Counted from the first letter of the stretch, positions 1 to 10,221 are shown. The stretch: 64,000 nucleotides of DNA from Spinacia oleracea (GCF_020520425.1 NC_079492.1:104319157-104383156), one strand, 5' to 3'. Program-made: numbers and translations. The notes: generated from the sequence alone by a model not told the origin.

Positions 1-206
1 TGGTCTGAACTTCACGGGACGTGGATAGAAAGCATGGGAGGTATTGTGGATTGAGAAGTTTGTCATTTGGAGAAGACCATTTGGGAGGATAGTTGCGATC
101 CCATCAACTTGAAGTTTGTGGATGGATCCTTGGAAACCATTGTAGGTGATTCTTGAGCAAAGGAATTTACATGTACAGCTAATATAAGAAGAAATATGAG
201 GCTCAT
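1..206 (-). pseudogene. LecRK 5' fragment, frameshifted, cut by window edge
   Basis: This is the N-terminal end of another L-type lectin receptor kinase, reading off the left edge. From the Met codon at 204-206 it encodes a hydrophobic signal peptide ending in NSFAQ. The lectin start then continues in another reading frame: TYNGF, then VDGIA, LPNGLLQMTN and HAFYPRPVKF can be read from about 155 down to 1. These match the same blocks in the five neighbouring genes. The frame changes between about 145 and 158, so this copy looks broken near its start. An upstream in-frame Met at 246-248 also exists, but the 204-206 Met gives the more typical signal peptide. The kinase part lies outside the window. 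A sequencing error is the alternative to a true frameshift. Confidence 0.75.
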
Positions 207-967
207 TGAATTGTTACTTGGCGGTTGGTATTTAGAATGCAGGAACAATTTCCACTAGTGTCATAAGTTTTAGAGTGCTTATTTTCTGAACTTGATTTTT
301 TTTTTTCGGTTTTTCCTTTGTACTAATGTCTGATTTCCAGCTCACGGTAAATTAGGATGAGTAGTGATGAGTGATTCAAAATGTCTCATGTTGGTTTGGA
401 GTCAAGTGACAGGTCGCTTGACATTTGAAAAGTCATATTGGTGTTCTATGATATTTTGACTTGGCAGTGTGAAATTATTGTGTACTATGATATGTGCCCT
501 ATTCAACCTTCTACGGTTCTACCTGATAATGATTTTTAACCTACCCTAAGGACAAACTGAAATAATGTAGCAATATTCAAGGAGGTGGATGGAATACGGA
601 ACACAAAATTCTTTCCTTTTTTTCTACTTTCTTAAATATACAAAATTCATCTTTTACATACTTCTATTGACTAGGAGCATAAGTGTGTCTTCAATTCTGC
701 TATCGGAATCGTTACACAAACAAAATGACATAACTTTCCATCTTAACTGAAACAAGAAAAGAAAGTAAAAAATTAGGCGCAGAACTGTATTAATGCTAGT
801 AAAAGCAAATGCAGAACCAAAGAGGCATGAATATGTACATTATATATGTATACGGACATCACCCTGCTGGCCTGCTGTTTAATTACAGAATTTCTGATGG
901 ACTGTTAGGTCAGCAGGTGAGCTATGTATGAGAGTGTAACAAACACAGCGGATGAGCATCCTATGAT
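207..967. other. Intergenic spacer, 3' flank of LecRK gene 1
   Basis: AT-rich spacer with no supportable gene. The part from about 556 to 967 is the downstream flank of LecRK gene 1. It is repeated, diverged, as 4434-4536 plus 14064-14361 downstream of LecRK gene 2, which shows the duplicated unit included this flank. Confidence 0.6.
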
Positions 968-2956
968 TCAACGACCGTGAATGAGGATTGAATCGGTACT
1001 AGAAACAGAACAAACAGATCTTACAGATGCAGAGTTAGGTATTGGTGGAAATAGAGTTGTTGGTACACGAGACTCTGTGTCGTAAGATTCTTCAGAAGAT
1101 CTGCAATTACTGTTATCCAAATTTTGAATTACTTGCCTCATGTTAGGCCTCTCTTGTGGATTAGTATGGCAACACATCAATCCTAGCCTCAAAATGACCT
1201 CCATTTCTTCAGAAATGTAGCTACCTTCCAGCTTAGGATCAGTTGTCTTTAGGATTTTACCATTTTCCCAGCAATGGAACACCCAATCCACCAAGTTTTC
1301 TTCTTCAAGGGAGTCGAGGGATATTGGCCGCCTTCCACAAACCACTTCAAGCATAAACATACCGAATGAAAATATATCAGTACTAGTAGATGGCTTTCCT
1401 GTGATACTTAGCTCTGGTGCAATGTATCCGATTGTTCCAACCACACGGGTAGTTCGTGGGCCAGTGTCATGGTCATATAATCTTGAAAGCCCAAAGTCAC
1501 CTAGACGAGCATTCATGTTAGCATCCAAAAGAACATTACTTGCCTTGACATCTCGATGAAGAACAACTTGTTCCCACTCTTCATGCAGGTATAGCAAGGC
1601 AAATGCCACATGTTTGATGATTCTGATTCTTTGACGCCAGGATATGTTTGGTTTCTCATCACTGAAGAGGAACTTATCGAGGCTTCCATTAGGCATGTAA
1701 TCATACACCAAAAGAAGCTCACCCTTTCTCTGACAGTAACCTAGCAGTTGTACCAAGTTTCTATGCCTTAACCTTCTCATGCTGGCAATTTCAGCCACAA
1801 ATTCTCTCAACCCTTGTTTGGAATCATGGGATATTCTTTTGACTGCAACTTGTATATTGGAATGAGGTAGTGCGCCTTTATACACCTTTCCAAAACCTCC
1901 CCAACCTAGAACCTCAGTCTCTTTAAACCCTTTTGTTGCTCTGTATAGATCCTTATATAAGAATCTATTTGCAGAATACTCGGATTCCCAGACCTCGTGC
2001 AGTTCTTCATACCTCTTTCTCCTCGTGATCACATAAGCACCTAGGAAAATACCAACGAAAAAGACAAATAGTACAACTACAGGAGCTACAACAGAAAAAC
2101 TTAATTTCTTTCTTGGATATACTAATCGGGGAAGTGAAGGAAGCTTAGAAGGGTCTAAGCTTTGAGCTTGGCCACTTTGGTTCCAACTCCATCCTAATAT
2201 ATAGTTTCTATTAGCCGATAATCCAGTAGATGAAGAAAAACCGATATAAACAGGGTTTTTTATAACCTTAGAGAGATCAATGTGAGTTGACAGGAGAGAA
2301 TGATTTGGTTTTGGTTTCCCAATAGGAGCCAACTTCACATTTACCAACATGTTCACAGCATCATAGTCAACCCAAACTTGCATCGGTTTTCCACTCGTTA
2401 GCTGCAAGCTCTTATTCATACTGTCTTTTTCAGAAAAGTACATTGCAGAAGCTGCACTTACTGAGTTCAGGCTGTTAACATCAATTCCAACATGGTTGTC
2501 ATCAATATCTCCAAAAAGTGGATTCTGAACTGTATCTAATTCCACTGCAAATATATGATTTGCAGGAGAGCCATTGTTGGAAGCATTAAAAAGCCCTATA
2601 TACTCAGCAGGAACAGCGTGACTGAAATCCATAGACGGTGAGATGACAAAAGCAATCTCATGTCCGCTATGTGGTAAGTCTAATTCTCGGTATATGGCAA
2701 ACACAAATGTGGTAGAAAAAGAAACATTTGTGTCCAATTTCAGAAGGGATTTATAGAAAGCATGAGCTTTCTGCAGCTTTGTGGTGTTGGTCAGCTGCAG
2801 TAGGCCGTTAGGACGGACACGTGCTAGCCCATCGAGATGAAGGCATGCTTCTGAAAAACCGTGATAAATAAACTGGTTTTGTTGTTCAGAAAAGGCAATT
2901 ACTGTTGATAGTAACAAAAGAATCAAGAGATTTTGTTTTCTGTAAAGTTTAGACAT
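968..2956 (-). CDS. L-type lectin-domain receptor kinase, gene 1 (LecRK clade IV-like)
   Basis: Uninterrupted 662-residue ORF, normal length for the family and intronless as usual. Signal peptide is about residues 1-23. The legume-lectin domain (about 28-262) carries the metal-site region AVELDTVQN (137-145) and DNHVGID (153-159). The membrane helix is about 286-310, followed by the basic stop-transfer TRRKR. The kinase domain (about 345-615) has Gly loop GWGGFGKVYKG (351-361), VAVK Lys373, HRDVKASN with Asp469, DFG 487-489 and APE 513-515. It is therefore a predicted active RD kinase in the plasma membrane. The protein ends in HGR like three of its four paralogs. Oddities against gene 2 are Glu100 for Gly in the GHGIAF lectin motif and His449 for Asp in a kinase helix. 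The next gene in the array is 11.4 kb away because of inserted transposons. Confidence 0.95.
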   Translation of the reverse strand: MSKLYRKQNLLILLLLSTVIAFSEQQNQFIYHGFSEACLHLDGLARVRPNGLLQLTNTTKLQKAHAFYKSLLKLDTNVSFSTTFVFAIYRELDLPHSGHEIAFVISPSMDFSHAVPAEYIGLFNASNNGSPANHIFAVELDTVQNPLFGDIDDNHVGIDVNSLNSVSAASAMYFSEKDSMNKSLQLTSGKPMQVWVDYDAVNMLVNVKLAPIGKPKPNHSLLSTHIDLSKVIKNPVYIGFSSSTGLSANRNYILGWSWNQSGQAQSLDPSKLPSLPRLVYPRKKLSFSVVAPVVVLFVFFVGIFLGAYVITRRKRYEELHEVWESEYSANRFLYKDLYRATKGFKETEVLGWGGFGKVYKGALPHSNIQVAVKRISHDSKQGLREFVAEIASMRRLRHRNLVQLLGYCQRKGELLLVYDYMPNGSLDKFLFSDEKPNISWRQRIRIIKHVAFALLYLHEEWEQVVLHRDVKASNVLLDANMNARLGDFGLSRLYDHDTGPRTTRVVGTIGYIAPELSITGKPSTSTDIFSFGMFMLEVVCGRRPISLDSLEEENLVDWVFHCWENGKILKTTDPKLEGSYISEEMEVILRLGLMCCHTNPQERPNMRQVIQNLDNSNCRSSEESYDTESRVPTTLFPPIPNSASVRSVCSVSSTDSILIHGR

Positions 2957-3058
2957 TGGACATAGAAAATAAGTGATACTGATGGTGTGCTAGGAATCCT
3001 AGGATTGTATATTTGTTGCTGAAAAACAAAGGAGCTAGTATTTTATTAGAAAAATTCA

Positions 3059-3104
3059 TTGACTTTATGATCAAGACAAATTATGTGGCCAAAATACTTT
3101 GACT
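3059..3104 (+). promoter_or_regulatory. Two W-box cores upstream of LecRK gene 1
   Basis: TTGACT occurs at 3059-3064 and 3099-3104, roughly 105 and 145 bases before the gene 1 start. The second sits in a context (TTTGACTGCTTRTGATTT) kept upstream of gene 2. TTGAC[CT] is the WRKY factor core, which often works in either orientation. The motif is short and could occur by chance. Confidence 0.3.
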
Positions 3105-4147
3105 GCTTATGATTTCAGTCTTAAGTTTGATCATTTAACAAGAATATTCAACTTCAAGAAAAAGACAACTTTGAAAATTTCCTTACAAATTGATAGCTGC
3201 AACAGGAATGTAGAAGTCTATTATGATTACACACGCAAATGTGATGCACACATATGTAACAACGGTCGTCCGTTCAGATGGCCGGTGGACCAGTTCAGGC
3301 GATCACATTTCCCTACCCACAACCTTCCATTCGTCACCTCTAGTCCTCACTCTCATTGGGATATGGATGTTCAACTTGAGTAGACTAGAAAAAACACGAT
3401 AGACGTCTCCAAAACATTAGCATCACAAATATCCCAAAATAATGTCTTGGAATTCTAGATTCTTTACATTTAATGGCCAAGCAAGATTAGTATACATAAA
3501 AGAAGACTGTACCTAAATATCTTAAGCACAAAGACAAATAAGTCAATCAAGAGAAGAAATAAACGGGAACTCTTCAAACTTTAAGCATTTTGGTTTCTAG
3601 AAAATAAAAGAAAATTTAACTTGAAAGATAGACTTTGATAATTGTCAATAATGGTTAACTGTTTAACACATTTATGTATTAAGAAAGGTTACAAGTATTT
3701 ATTTTCACGACACATTGAATTTACATATTGACTTATCAGTTTGTCAATAAGGCAGACTAAAACCAGTATTTTAACATAGTACTCTACTAGCACTTTCGAA
3801 TCTACGAATAATAAAGGATCATATTGGAGGACTGAATTTGTGCTTGACATGATACCATGAGAGCTAGTTCCAGACTATGATGGCAATGACTGCAATATTC
3901 CCAAGTCCTCCCTAGAGAAACCACTGATTTCAGGTTTTTATTCAGATGGGATTTCAGGCAAAGTTGTTCTTCTTCATTGCAGGCCTTCCTTCTGCAATTG
4001 GATGCAAATAAAGAAGGCCTAATTTCAAGATCAGCTCTGTTTCCTTTTCCTCATATTCTCTTCCATCCTAGGATCGCCTCACCTTGAGAATTACTCCCCT
4101 GATCCAACAATCATAAATCCAAAAATGATTTTAACCTTCCTTTACAC

Positions 4148-4408
4148 ATTGCTTGGATGGGGTAAATGAAGAGAAAGGGAGGGAAACAAGCTCCCTTATT
4201 TGGATAAATAGTTGGGGAAGGAAAGGGAGGGAGAGAGAGGGATCCATTTTCCCTCCCTATTAAATAAAAACCATCTCCCTAAAATTTGAGATATTTGGAG
4301 GCCAGGAAAAATGAAGCTCCTATTCTCCCCCCCCCCCCCCCCCCCCCTCCCCTTTCTTTCCCTCCCCTCCCCTTCCTTTCCCTTATATGTTGCTATCCAA
4401 ACATACCG
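4148..4408. repeat. MITE-like polypurine/polypyrimidine element with a C21 run
   Basis: A block that is purine-rich on the left and pyrimidine-rich on the right, so it could fold back. Its outer edges resemble each other as inverted ends (TTGCTTGGATGG on the left; the reverse complement of the right edge reads ATGTTTGGATAGC). A homopolymer of 21 C lies at 4327-4347. No target duplication was identified, so the class is open. Confidence 0.4.
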
Positions 4409-4433
4409 CGAAGGACAATAAAATAAAAGTAAG

Positions 4434-4536
4434 TTATGTAACAATACTCAAACAAGTTGGTGGAATATAGAACACAAAATTCTTTCCTTTTTTTCCTCTA
4501 AAATTTCCCAAATCCCGCCTTTTTATACTCTATTGA
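4434..4536. repeat. Detached 3' flank of the LecRK gene 2 duplication unit
   Basis: This stretch matches about 556-675, downstream of gene 1 (shared GGTGGA and ACACAAAATTCTTTCC followed by a T run). The match stops at TATTGA (4531-4536) and resumes after TATTGA at 14064-14069 with CTAGGAGCA. The duplicated unit was therefore split by later insertions. Confidence 0.7.
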
Positions 4537-4689
4537 GATTTTTTTTTGGCAAATACAGAATATATTAATATCAAAGAGAGTAACATAACAGAAAACTACC
4601 AATATACAAAGACTATTGAGAGCATGCTCTAGAATCAATAAGGTAACGCGTAGACCTTCAGAGAAGAACTAAACATCCATAGCTCACTT

Positions 4690-4980
4690 GTTAGTTGTGT
4701 TGGAGTTGAAGGTGATGCCTCTTGAGTGTCAACAACCCTTCTAAGGTTTGGGACATGAAACACGGGGTGTATCTTACATATAAAAGGTAGCTTGAGCGTG
4801 TATTCCACCCTCCCAATTTTCTAAATTACCTCCCATAGAAGTGTGCCACCAACTTTTCAAATGGTCTCTTTGCTAATGAATGTTGCCGATAGGGTTGAAG
4901 CTTCAAGAAGACTATATCTCCCACCTAAAACTGATCATCTTTCCTCTTGTTGTCAGCATTGTTTTTCATTACTTGCTAGG
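4690..4980 (-). pseudogene. Gypsy integrase C-terminal fragment
   Basis: The minus strand reads VGDIVFLKLQPYRQ, then KLVAHFYG, GRVEYTLKLP and KIHPVFHVPNL, in the usual order of the region after the integrase core. Stops interrupt it. Its N-terminal part lies at 7965-8500, on the other side of the inserted element. The sequence flows across the gap (LNFLKA on one side, VMKNNADNKR on the other). Confidence 0.7.
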
Positions 4981-5499
4981 TGTCACGGTCCGAATGTTTT
5001 GACACCGGATCCGTGCGGCGCGCTCTTGCCTATGGGGCGGCAAGGGCGCAAGCCTTGTGCGGAAAGTGAATCTTAAGGCTCGGGGAACGAGCGGGTGTTT
5101 GCTTTAGAATGGGCACTCTTGCCTATTGGCGACAAGATCGAGGGTCGAGGGTCGATCGGGGCGCTTGTGTGCGCACAGCAGGCACAAGCGGGACCGACGA
5201 CGAGAGTCTATCTGGTTTGCAAGGGACTTTTATGGGTCTTGGTAAAGCTTAAAAGCATGCGACAGCACAATATCTATAAAGGCTAGCAACAACACATGAA
5301 TTAAGCAAAGGCAACTTCTGATGAGAGGTATTGGTTCATACCCCTCATAGAGGTTTATTTTGAATTAGCTAAAACTTGCCAGTGAACACTGATATTACAG
5401 TAACATAATAATTCTCCCTAAAGCCTAAGAAACCATTAGAAAGATCCTAGAAAGAAATACAAAGGAGAAATACAAGTAAAGGAAGGTTGGATTCTAACA
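4981..5499 (-). repeat. 3' LTR of the gag-only element
   Basis: 519 bases, TG...CA on the minus strand. It has about 20 extra bases relative to the 5' LTR around 5165-5185 (GTGTGCGCACAGCAGGCAC) and scattered substitutions. The polypurine tract at 5500-5512 adjoins it. Confidence 0.85.
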
Positions 5500-5512
5500 T
5501 CCTCCCCCACTT
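5500..5512 (-). other. Polypurine tract of the gag-only element
   Basis: The minus strand reads AAGTGGGGGAGGA directly before the 3' LTR start. This is the plus-strand primer site for reverse transcription. Confidence 0.8.
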
Positions 5513-5779
5513 AAGCTGTCGACGCCCTCGTCGACTTACAAGAGTTACAAAAGATGAAAGAAAAAACTCCTATTCTAAACTCTGTAGTCTTCTCTGCGCC
5601 GTTGGTTGATGGCGGTTGTTGGAGTCTTCTTGAATCTTGTTGTGTCTTGATAGGCTGGTGAATCTTGTGAATCCAAGTCTTCCTTGTTTCTGGTTTCTGG
5701 CTCGGAGTGGATTGGCTTGAGTTTGCAGCTTGTTTCTTGTTTCTGATGCGAGGGGGTATCTGAGATGTCGCCTTTCTGA

Positions 5780-6200
5780 TTGGCTCCATCACTCGCATTG
5801 CCGAAAGGAATCGACCCTTCTCTTTTGTCTTTGTGGGAATACCTGTACTTCGGACTAGACAAGCTTGTCCACCTGCTACAAGCAAAGAATTCAAGTGAGG
5901 CATTACAACTGCTTTGCTGGTACGGAGGAACTCCCATCGAAGTACAAGGTTGAAGTCGTCCATATTGACGGCAGTGAAGTTCATTTTTCCTTCCCAGTCT
6001 TCCAACTTTGCTTCCACCTGTTCTGCCACACCGAGAACCGACTTGGCTTTAGAGTTGACGGATTTCATGCTACCGCCTCCTTTCTTGAGCACTAACCCCA
6101 ATCTTCGGGCTTCTGCTTCGGTCACAAAGTTGTGAGAGGCGCCGATGTCTAACATGGCTCGAGCATTCCTCCCATTCACCACGAGGTCCATGTACATCAT
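5780..6200 (-). pseudogene. Retropepsin-like aspartic protease of the gag-only element
   Basis: The frame starting at 6200 begins MMYMDLVVNGRNARAMLD and continues IGASHNFV, the retroviral-type protease core. The usual D-[ST]-G-A motif is altered to DIGA, which would be expected to damage catalysis. Downstream text such as LGVAEQVEAKLEDWEG and MDDFNLVLRWEFL fits the rest of the domain. The C-terminal part of the frame, to 5511, is low-complexity and runs to the polypurine tract. Confidence 0.7.
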
Positions 6201-6230
6201 GTTCGTGGATTCCTCTCTTGTCTTTGGAGC

Positions 6231-7407
6231 CTATTTCCCCATTGCATACATCATGTAGACGAAACTCATTCTGCGGGGTTCATCGTCCTCACCGCATGCC
6301 TCTTCTTCTGTCTCTTTTGGGGTTTCCTCCACGGACATGGTCGACAACTTTCTCTGTAGATTGTCGATCTCCCCTTTGTGCTTGCACTCCCACCATTTGT
6401 GTGGGCCTCGACATAGCAAACAGTTCAGTCTACTAATGTTTCCCGAGGGCGTGCTAATCTTGGATTCCTTTGTTGATACGGAAGGTGTGACCAGGATTTA
6501 TGTGAATCTCCTCCCCCATTTCCTTTCTTGAATCCTTTGACTGAGCTGGACGACACCCTTGAGTCACTTCTTGCACTCTTGGGTGAGCTTGGGGTCGGTC
6601 CCTCCAAGCTTGTAAGCGTCCCCCTTGTTCCTTCTTCCGAGCGATGTCCCCTCTGTGCGGAGTAGTCCATTAATCGCTCTGCAGCAGTCATAGCGGCCGA
6701 AAGAGTGTCAACTTTTGCCCTCAATACTTCACGCTACGCCCATTCTTGTAGCCCGTGAACAAAGTTAAACAACCGATCCTTCTCATTCATGTCTCGGATG
6801 TCCAACATGCAGGCCGAGTATTCCTTCATATAGTCGCGTATGGAGCCCTTGTGGCGGATCTCCTGTAGCTTCATTCTTGCAACAAACTCGGTGTTCTCTG
6901 GGTAGAACTGATCTTTGAGTTCCTTCTTGAACTCTTCCAGGTGTCTATCTTTACTTTCCCCTCTTCGATGTTGGTGTGCTTTGTGCGCCACCACAGCTTC
7001 GCATCATCCGACAAATGCATGGTCGCGGTATCCACTTTTAGATTGTGACTCAGCTGACAAATTCTGAAGTACTGCTCCATGTCGAAGAGGAAGTTATCAA
7101 CTTCCTTTGAATCTCTAGCACCACTGTAGTTTCGAGGCTTCGGAGGTTTGATCTTCATTGCACCACCTCCACTCGAGTCAATCCTTGCAGCCCGCATCAG
7201 TGTCGCGCATTTGTCTTGGACATCTTCAGCCTGCCCTTTTATGAAGCTCAGCTGCTCATGCAATCCTTCTCTTTCTTGCATGAGCTCGTCGACCGCGTTC
7301 TCGAGTCTCTTTATTTCTTTGGCTTGGCCAATCACAATTTCCTCGAGTCGTGTCCAGGTTTCTGACTTGCCCTCTAGCCAGGCAAGTCTTTCTTCGATTG
7401 ATTCCAT
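6231..7407 (-). pseudogene. Gag polyprotein of the gag-only element, with zinc knuckle
   Basis: The reading frame starts at 7407 with a coiled-coil-like N-terminus (AWLEGKSETW, IKRLENAVDELMQ). It continues through NFLFDMEQYF and DDAKLWWRTKH, hallmarks of plant gag, and then the block YPENTEFVARMKLQ. The frame breaks near 6940, where the match moves to another frame, and a stop lies near 6732. A CX2CX3HX4C zinc knuckle (CLLCRGPHKWWEC) is read at about 6380-6420. It would have formed the virus-like particle; this copy is damaged. Confidence 0.75.
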
Positions 7408-7468
7408 CTCAAATTGCTTGCTTGGGTCTCTCGATGCCTAGGTTTGAACCTTGGCTCTGATACCAGCT

Positions 7469-7964
7469 GTCACGGTCAGAATGTTTTGACACCGCATCCG
7501 TGCGGTGCGCTCTTGCCTATGGGGCGGCAAGGGCGCAAGCCTTGTGCGGAAAGTGAATCTCAAGGCTCGGGGAACGAGCGGGTGTTTGCTTTAGAATGGG
7601 CACTCTTTCCTATTGCCGACAAGAGCGAGGGTCGAGGGTCGATCGGGGCACAAGCGAGACCGACGACGAGAGTATATCTGTTTTGCAAGGGACTTTGATG
7701 GGTCTTGGAAAGCTTAAAAGCATGCAAGAACACAATATCTATAAAGGCTAGCAACAACGCATGAATTAAGCAAAGACAACTTATGATGAGTTGTATTGGT
7801 TCATACCCCTCATATTGGTTTATTTTGAATTAGCTAAAACTTGCCAGTGAACACTGGAATTACAGTAACATAATAATTCTCCCTAAAGCCTAGAAAACTA
7901 TTAGAAAGATCCTAGAAAGCAATACAAAGGAGAAATACAAGTAAAGGAAGGTTGGATTCTAACA
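7469..7964 (-). repeat. 5' LTR of the gag-only element
   Basis: 496 bases, TG...CA on the minus strand, followed inward by a Met-tRNA PBS (TGGTATCAGAGCC, about 7451-7467). Confidence 0.85.
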
Positions 7965-8500
7965 CTAAGCCTTGAGAAAATTAAGCCTTAACTTATCTAG
8001 AATATAATCTCTTTCCTTTAGCGTTTCTTCAAGACCGTGTTTGGCCATCCACCAATGCGCCAAAGTTTTGGTGGATCCCGACCATACACAATCTTAAACG
8101 GAGTCCTTCCTGTGAACAATGTGGAGAGGTATCATACGAGTATTCGACCCACGTCAACCACCTTGCCTAATCTTTCGATTTATCCCCACAAAGCATCTCA
8201 AATATGTCTCTAGCTCGTTGTTAACATTTTCTGATTGCCAATCTCTTCGGGGATAATATGAGGTGTTGTGCTTCAAATCCGTCCCATGAAGCCTGAAAAG
8301 CTCTTTGCAAATTATATGCGATCATGATCCGACACAATCGAGGAAGGGAACACATGAAGCCTCACTACTTTCTTAATGAAACTGTTGGTCACAACAAAGC
8401 TATAAATGGATGTTTAAGGCCAATAAAATGAGCGAATTTTGACAAACGACCCACCAGCACAAGTATTGTATCCACCCCTTTCTAGAATGGAAATCCTTCC
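7965..8500 (-). pseudogene. Gypsy integrase core fragment
   Basis: The minus strand reads IVSDHDRI, then YYPRRDWQSENVNNELETYL, which corresponds to the integrase core (SDRD...HPQTDGQTE...NRxLETYLR in the family). It ends with LDKLRLNFLKA at the junction with the inserted element. Frameshifts and stops are present. Confidence 0.7.
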
Positions 8501-8880
8501 ATTAAGTCCATAGACACATCGGATTATATTGAGAGTTTTTGTTACGTTAGACATATTATACAACTCTAAATATGAGCCGCCGTCACATCTTTGCACATCC
8601 CCTGCCAAAACCATTATGAGGCTAGTCTCAAATAAGTTTTGACTTTGCCAGAGTGCCACCCCCCTCCCCCCCGGCCCGGTCCCCATAGGAGAGTTGTGGT
8701 ATTCTCATAATAACACTGAAATGAACAACAACAATTTAGCAAGAACCATTCGCCCTTTACACAGCAGCCTAACTTCCAGAACATGAATGAAAGTCTGCCA
8801 CCTTTGTTCCTTCTTGTACATCCTACTTAAGTTTTTGTAAAGCTAGCTATATCCCTGTTGACTTTCTCCTAATTTATCCC

Positions 8881-9560
8881 CTATGAAGAGACTAATGCCC
8901 CTAATTCACAACTTTCCAACTCTAATTCTCCTTCCTCTTTCCACGACACTGCATCAACAACCCTATTAAACACCCCAGACTTATATTGTATCTCAAAATC
9001 AAACCCAATGAGCTTCCTTACCCAACGTTGGTAGTCAACCCAATTTCTCGTTGTTGGGTAATGTAACGCAAGCACTTTAGGTCGGTCCAGATCACATAGT
9101 GTCGGCCCAACAAGAAATGTTTTCACTTTTGGACCGCTAGACATACCACCACCTACTCGTAAATGGATTTGTTACGCTCTTGGCCCAAGAATTCTACTGT
9201 AAAATGTTATGGGTCGGCTCTCTTGCATCATCACTGCTCCCAACCCTTAGCCGGAAGCATCGGTTTCTATCATGAACTGCATGTGAAAGTCGGCATTGGC
9301 TAAAATAGGTGCCGTTGTCATGGACCCCCTTCAACCTTTCTGAACGCGACAATGGCTTACTTCGTCCACTCAGAACAATCCTTCCTCAACTAATACGATT
9401 TGGGCATAATTCTCCACAAACTTGTGGTGATACCCTAATACCCCCTCGATTCTTTCAAGCTCTTCGGTATCCCCCCACTCTTGTATATTCATCACCTTGT
9501 CTTAATCCACTGTCACATCTTGGCAGGAAATAATGTGCCCCAAGTAGGCGACCCCACTCT
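8881..9560 (-). pseudogene. Gypsy RNase H fragment
   Basis: The minus strand shows FMIETDASG and MMQESRPITFYS (about 9210-9290). It then shows WVRKLIGFDFEIQYKSGV, the RNase H end of gypsy polyproteins. A stop directly follows TDASG. Not functional. Confidence 0.7.
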
Positions 9561-9577
9561 TACCAAAGTCACACTTC

Positions 9578-10145
9578 TTAAGGTTTGCAAATAGTTAACG
9601 CGCGTTCTTTAAGTGTTATTAGCACCAACTTCACATTCCTGACATGATCTTCCTTGCTAGAACTATACACGAGAATGTCGTAAAAAAAAAAGCACAAGAC
9701 GGGAAACTTGTAATGTCCTTGATGAGTCCGGAAATAATTTTTGTGAGTGTCTTCGGCCCGTATAAGAATCTGAGGATACCCAATATTGAGGTTTAACTTG
9801 GAGAATACTCGCGCTCCGTGGAGCTCATCTAACAAATCACAGATTACGGGAATATAATACTTATTACGTCTCCTTGTTTAGTGCACAGTGGTATACACAA
9901 AAACACCACAACCCTTTCTTCTTTTTGACAAGAAGCATTGAACTAGAGAAAGGGATTGTTGATAGCCTTTTGATTATGGCATCCAACATTTCCCGGCTTA
10001 GTCGTTCAATCTCATCTTTTTGTATCTTTAGATAACGATAAGGGCGTACCCCTACCGGGTTGTTGTCTTCTTTTCTCGTGGTCAGGATGCGGAGGAAGCC
10101 CCTTGGTTGTTCAAAAACTCCATGAAACCCTGTCATAAGTTCCAT
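9578..10145 (-). pseudogene. Gypsy reverse transcriptase fragments
   Basis: Two frames cover the domain. The first (10145-9864) has VRPYRYLKIQKDEIERL, PFSSSMLLVKKKKG and CVYHCALNK. The second (9835-9578) has LLDELHGARVFSKLNL-type text, FRTHQGHYKFPV and a degraded YDILVYSS in place of the catalytic YxDD. Some catalytic text is deleted. Confidence 0.75.
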
Positions 10146-10221
10146 AAAGAAGACTGGAATCTTCTTCTTCCTACCCTTGACTCTCTAGCCGATTGCCTCC
10201 CACCCCTTCTTTCCTCAACAC

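Larger units (their letters stand above)
2957..4433. other. Upstream region of LecRK gene 1 and spacer
   Basis: This holds the promoter side of gene 1. Blocks around 3207-3300 and 3520-3600 recur upstream of gene 2 at about 16625-16715 and 16975-17040, so the tandem copy took the promoter along. A short open frame at 3099-3383 has no family resemblance and lies in this shared non-coding DNA. The right part holds the polypurine/polypyrimidine block annotated separately. Confidence 0.6.
4981..7964 (-). mobile_element. Non-autonomous LTR retrotransposon with gag and protease only (TR-GAG-like)
   Basis: A structurally complete minus-strand element of 2,984 bases. LTRs are at 7469-7964 (5') and 4981-5499 (3'), starting TGTTAGAATCC and ending CCGTGACA. 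The PBS TGGTATCAGAGCC beside the 5' LTR matches initiator Met-tRNA. The polypurine tract AAGTGGGGGAGGA lies beside the 3' LTR. Flanking 5-mers are CTAGG and CTAAG, one mismatch, as expected for a 5-bp target duplication. The inside codes only for a gag, a zinc knuckle and a retropepsin domain. There is no reverse transcriptase or integrase, so it must rely on enzymes from another element. Confidence 0.85.

Noticed and set aside
1513-1722. Second minus-strand frame inside LecRK gene 1 (also 14904-15113 in gene 2)
   Set aside because: Shadow of the kinase domain in another frame, shared only because the genes are near identical.
3099-3383. Open frame of 94 codons upstream of LecRK gene 1
   Set aside because: No family resemblance. 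The corresponding DNA upstream of gene 2 does not keep the frame.
8414-8686. Minus-strand frame of 90 codons in the gypsy element
   Set aside because: Out of frame with the integrase remnants around it; no domain of its own.
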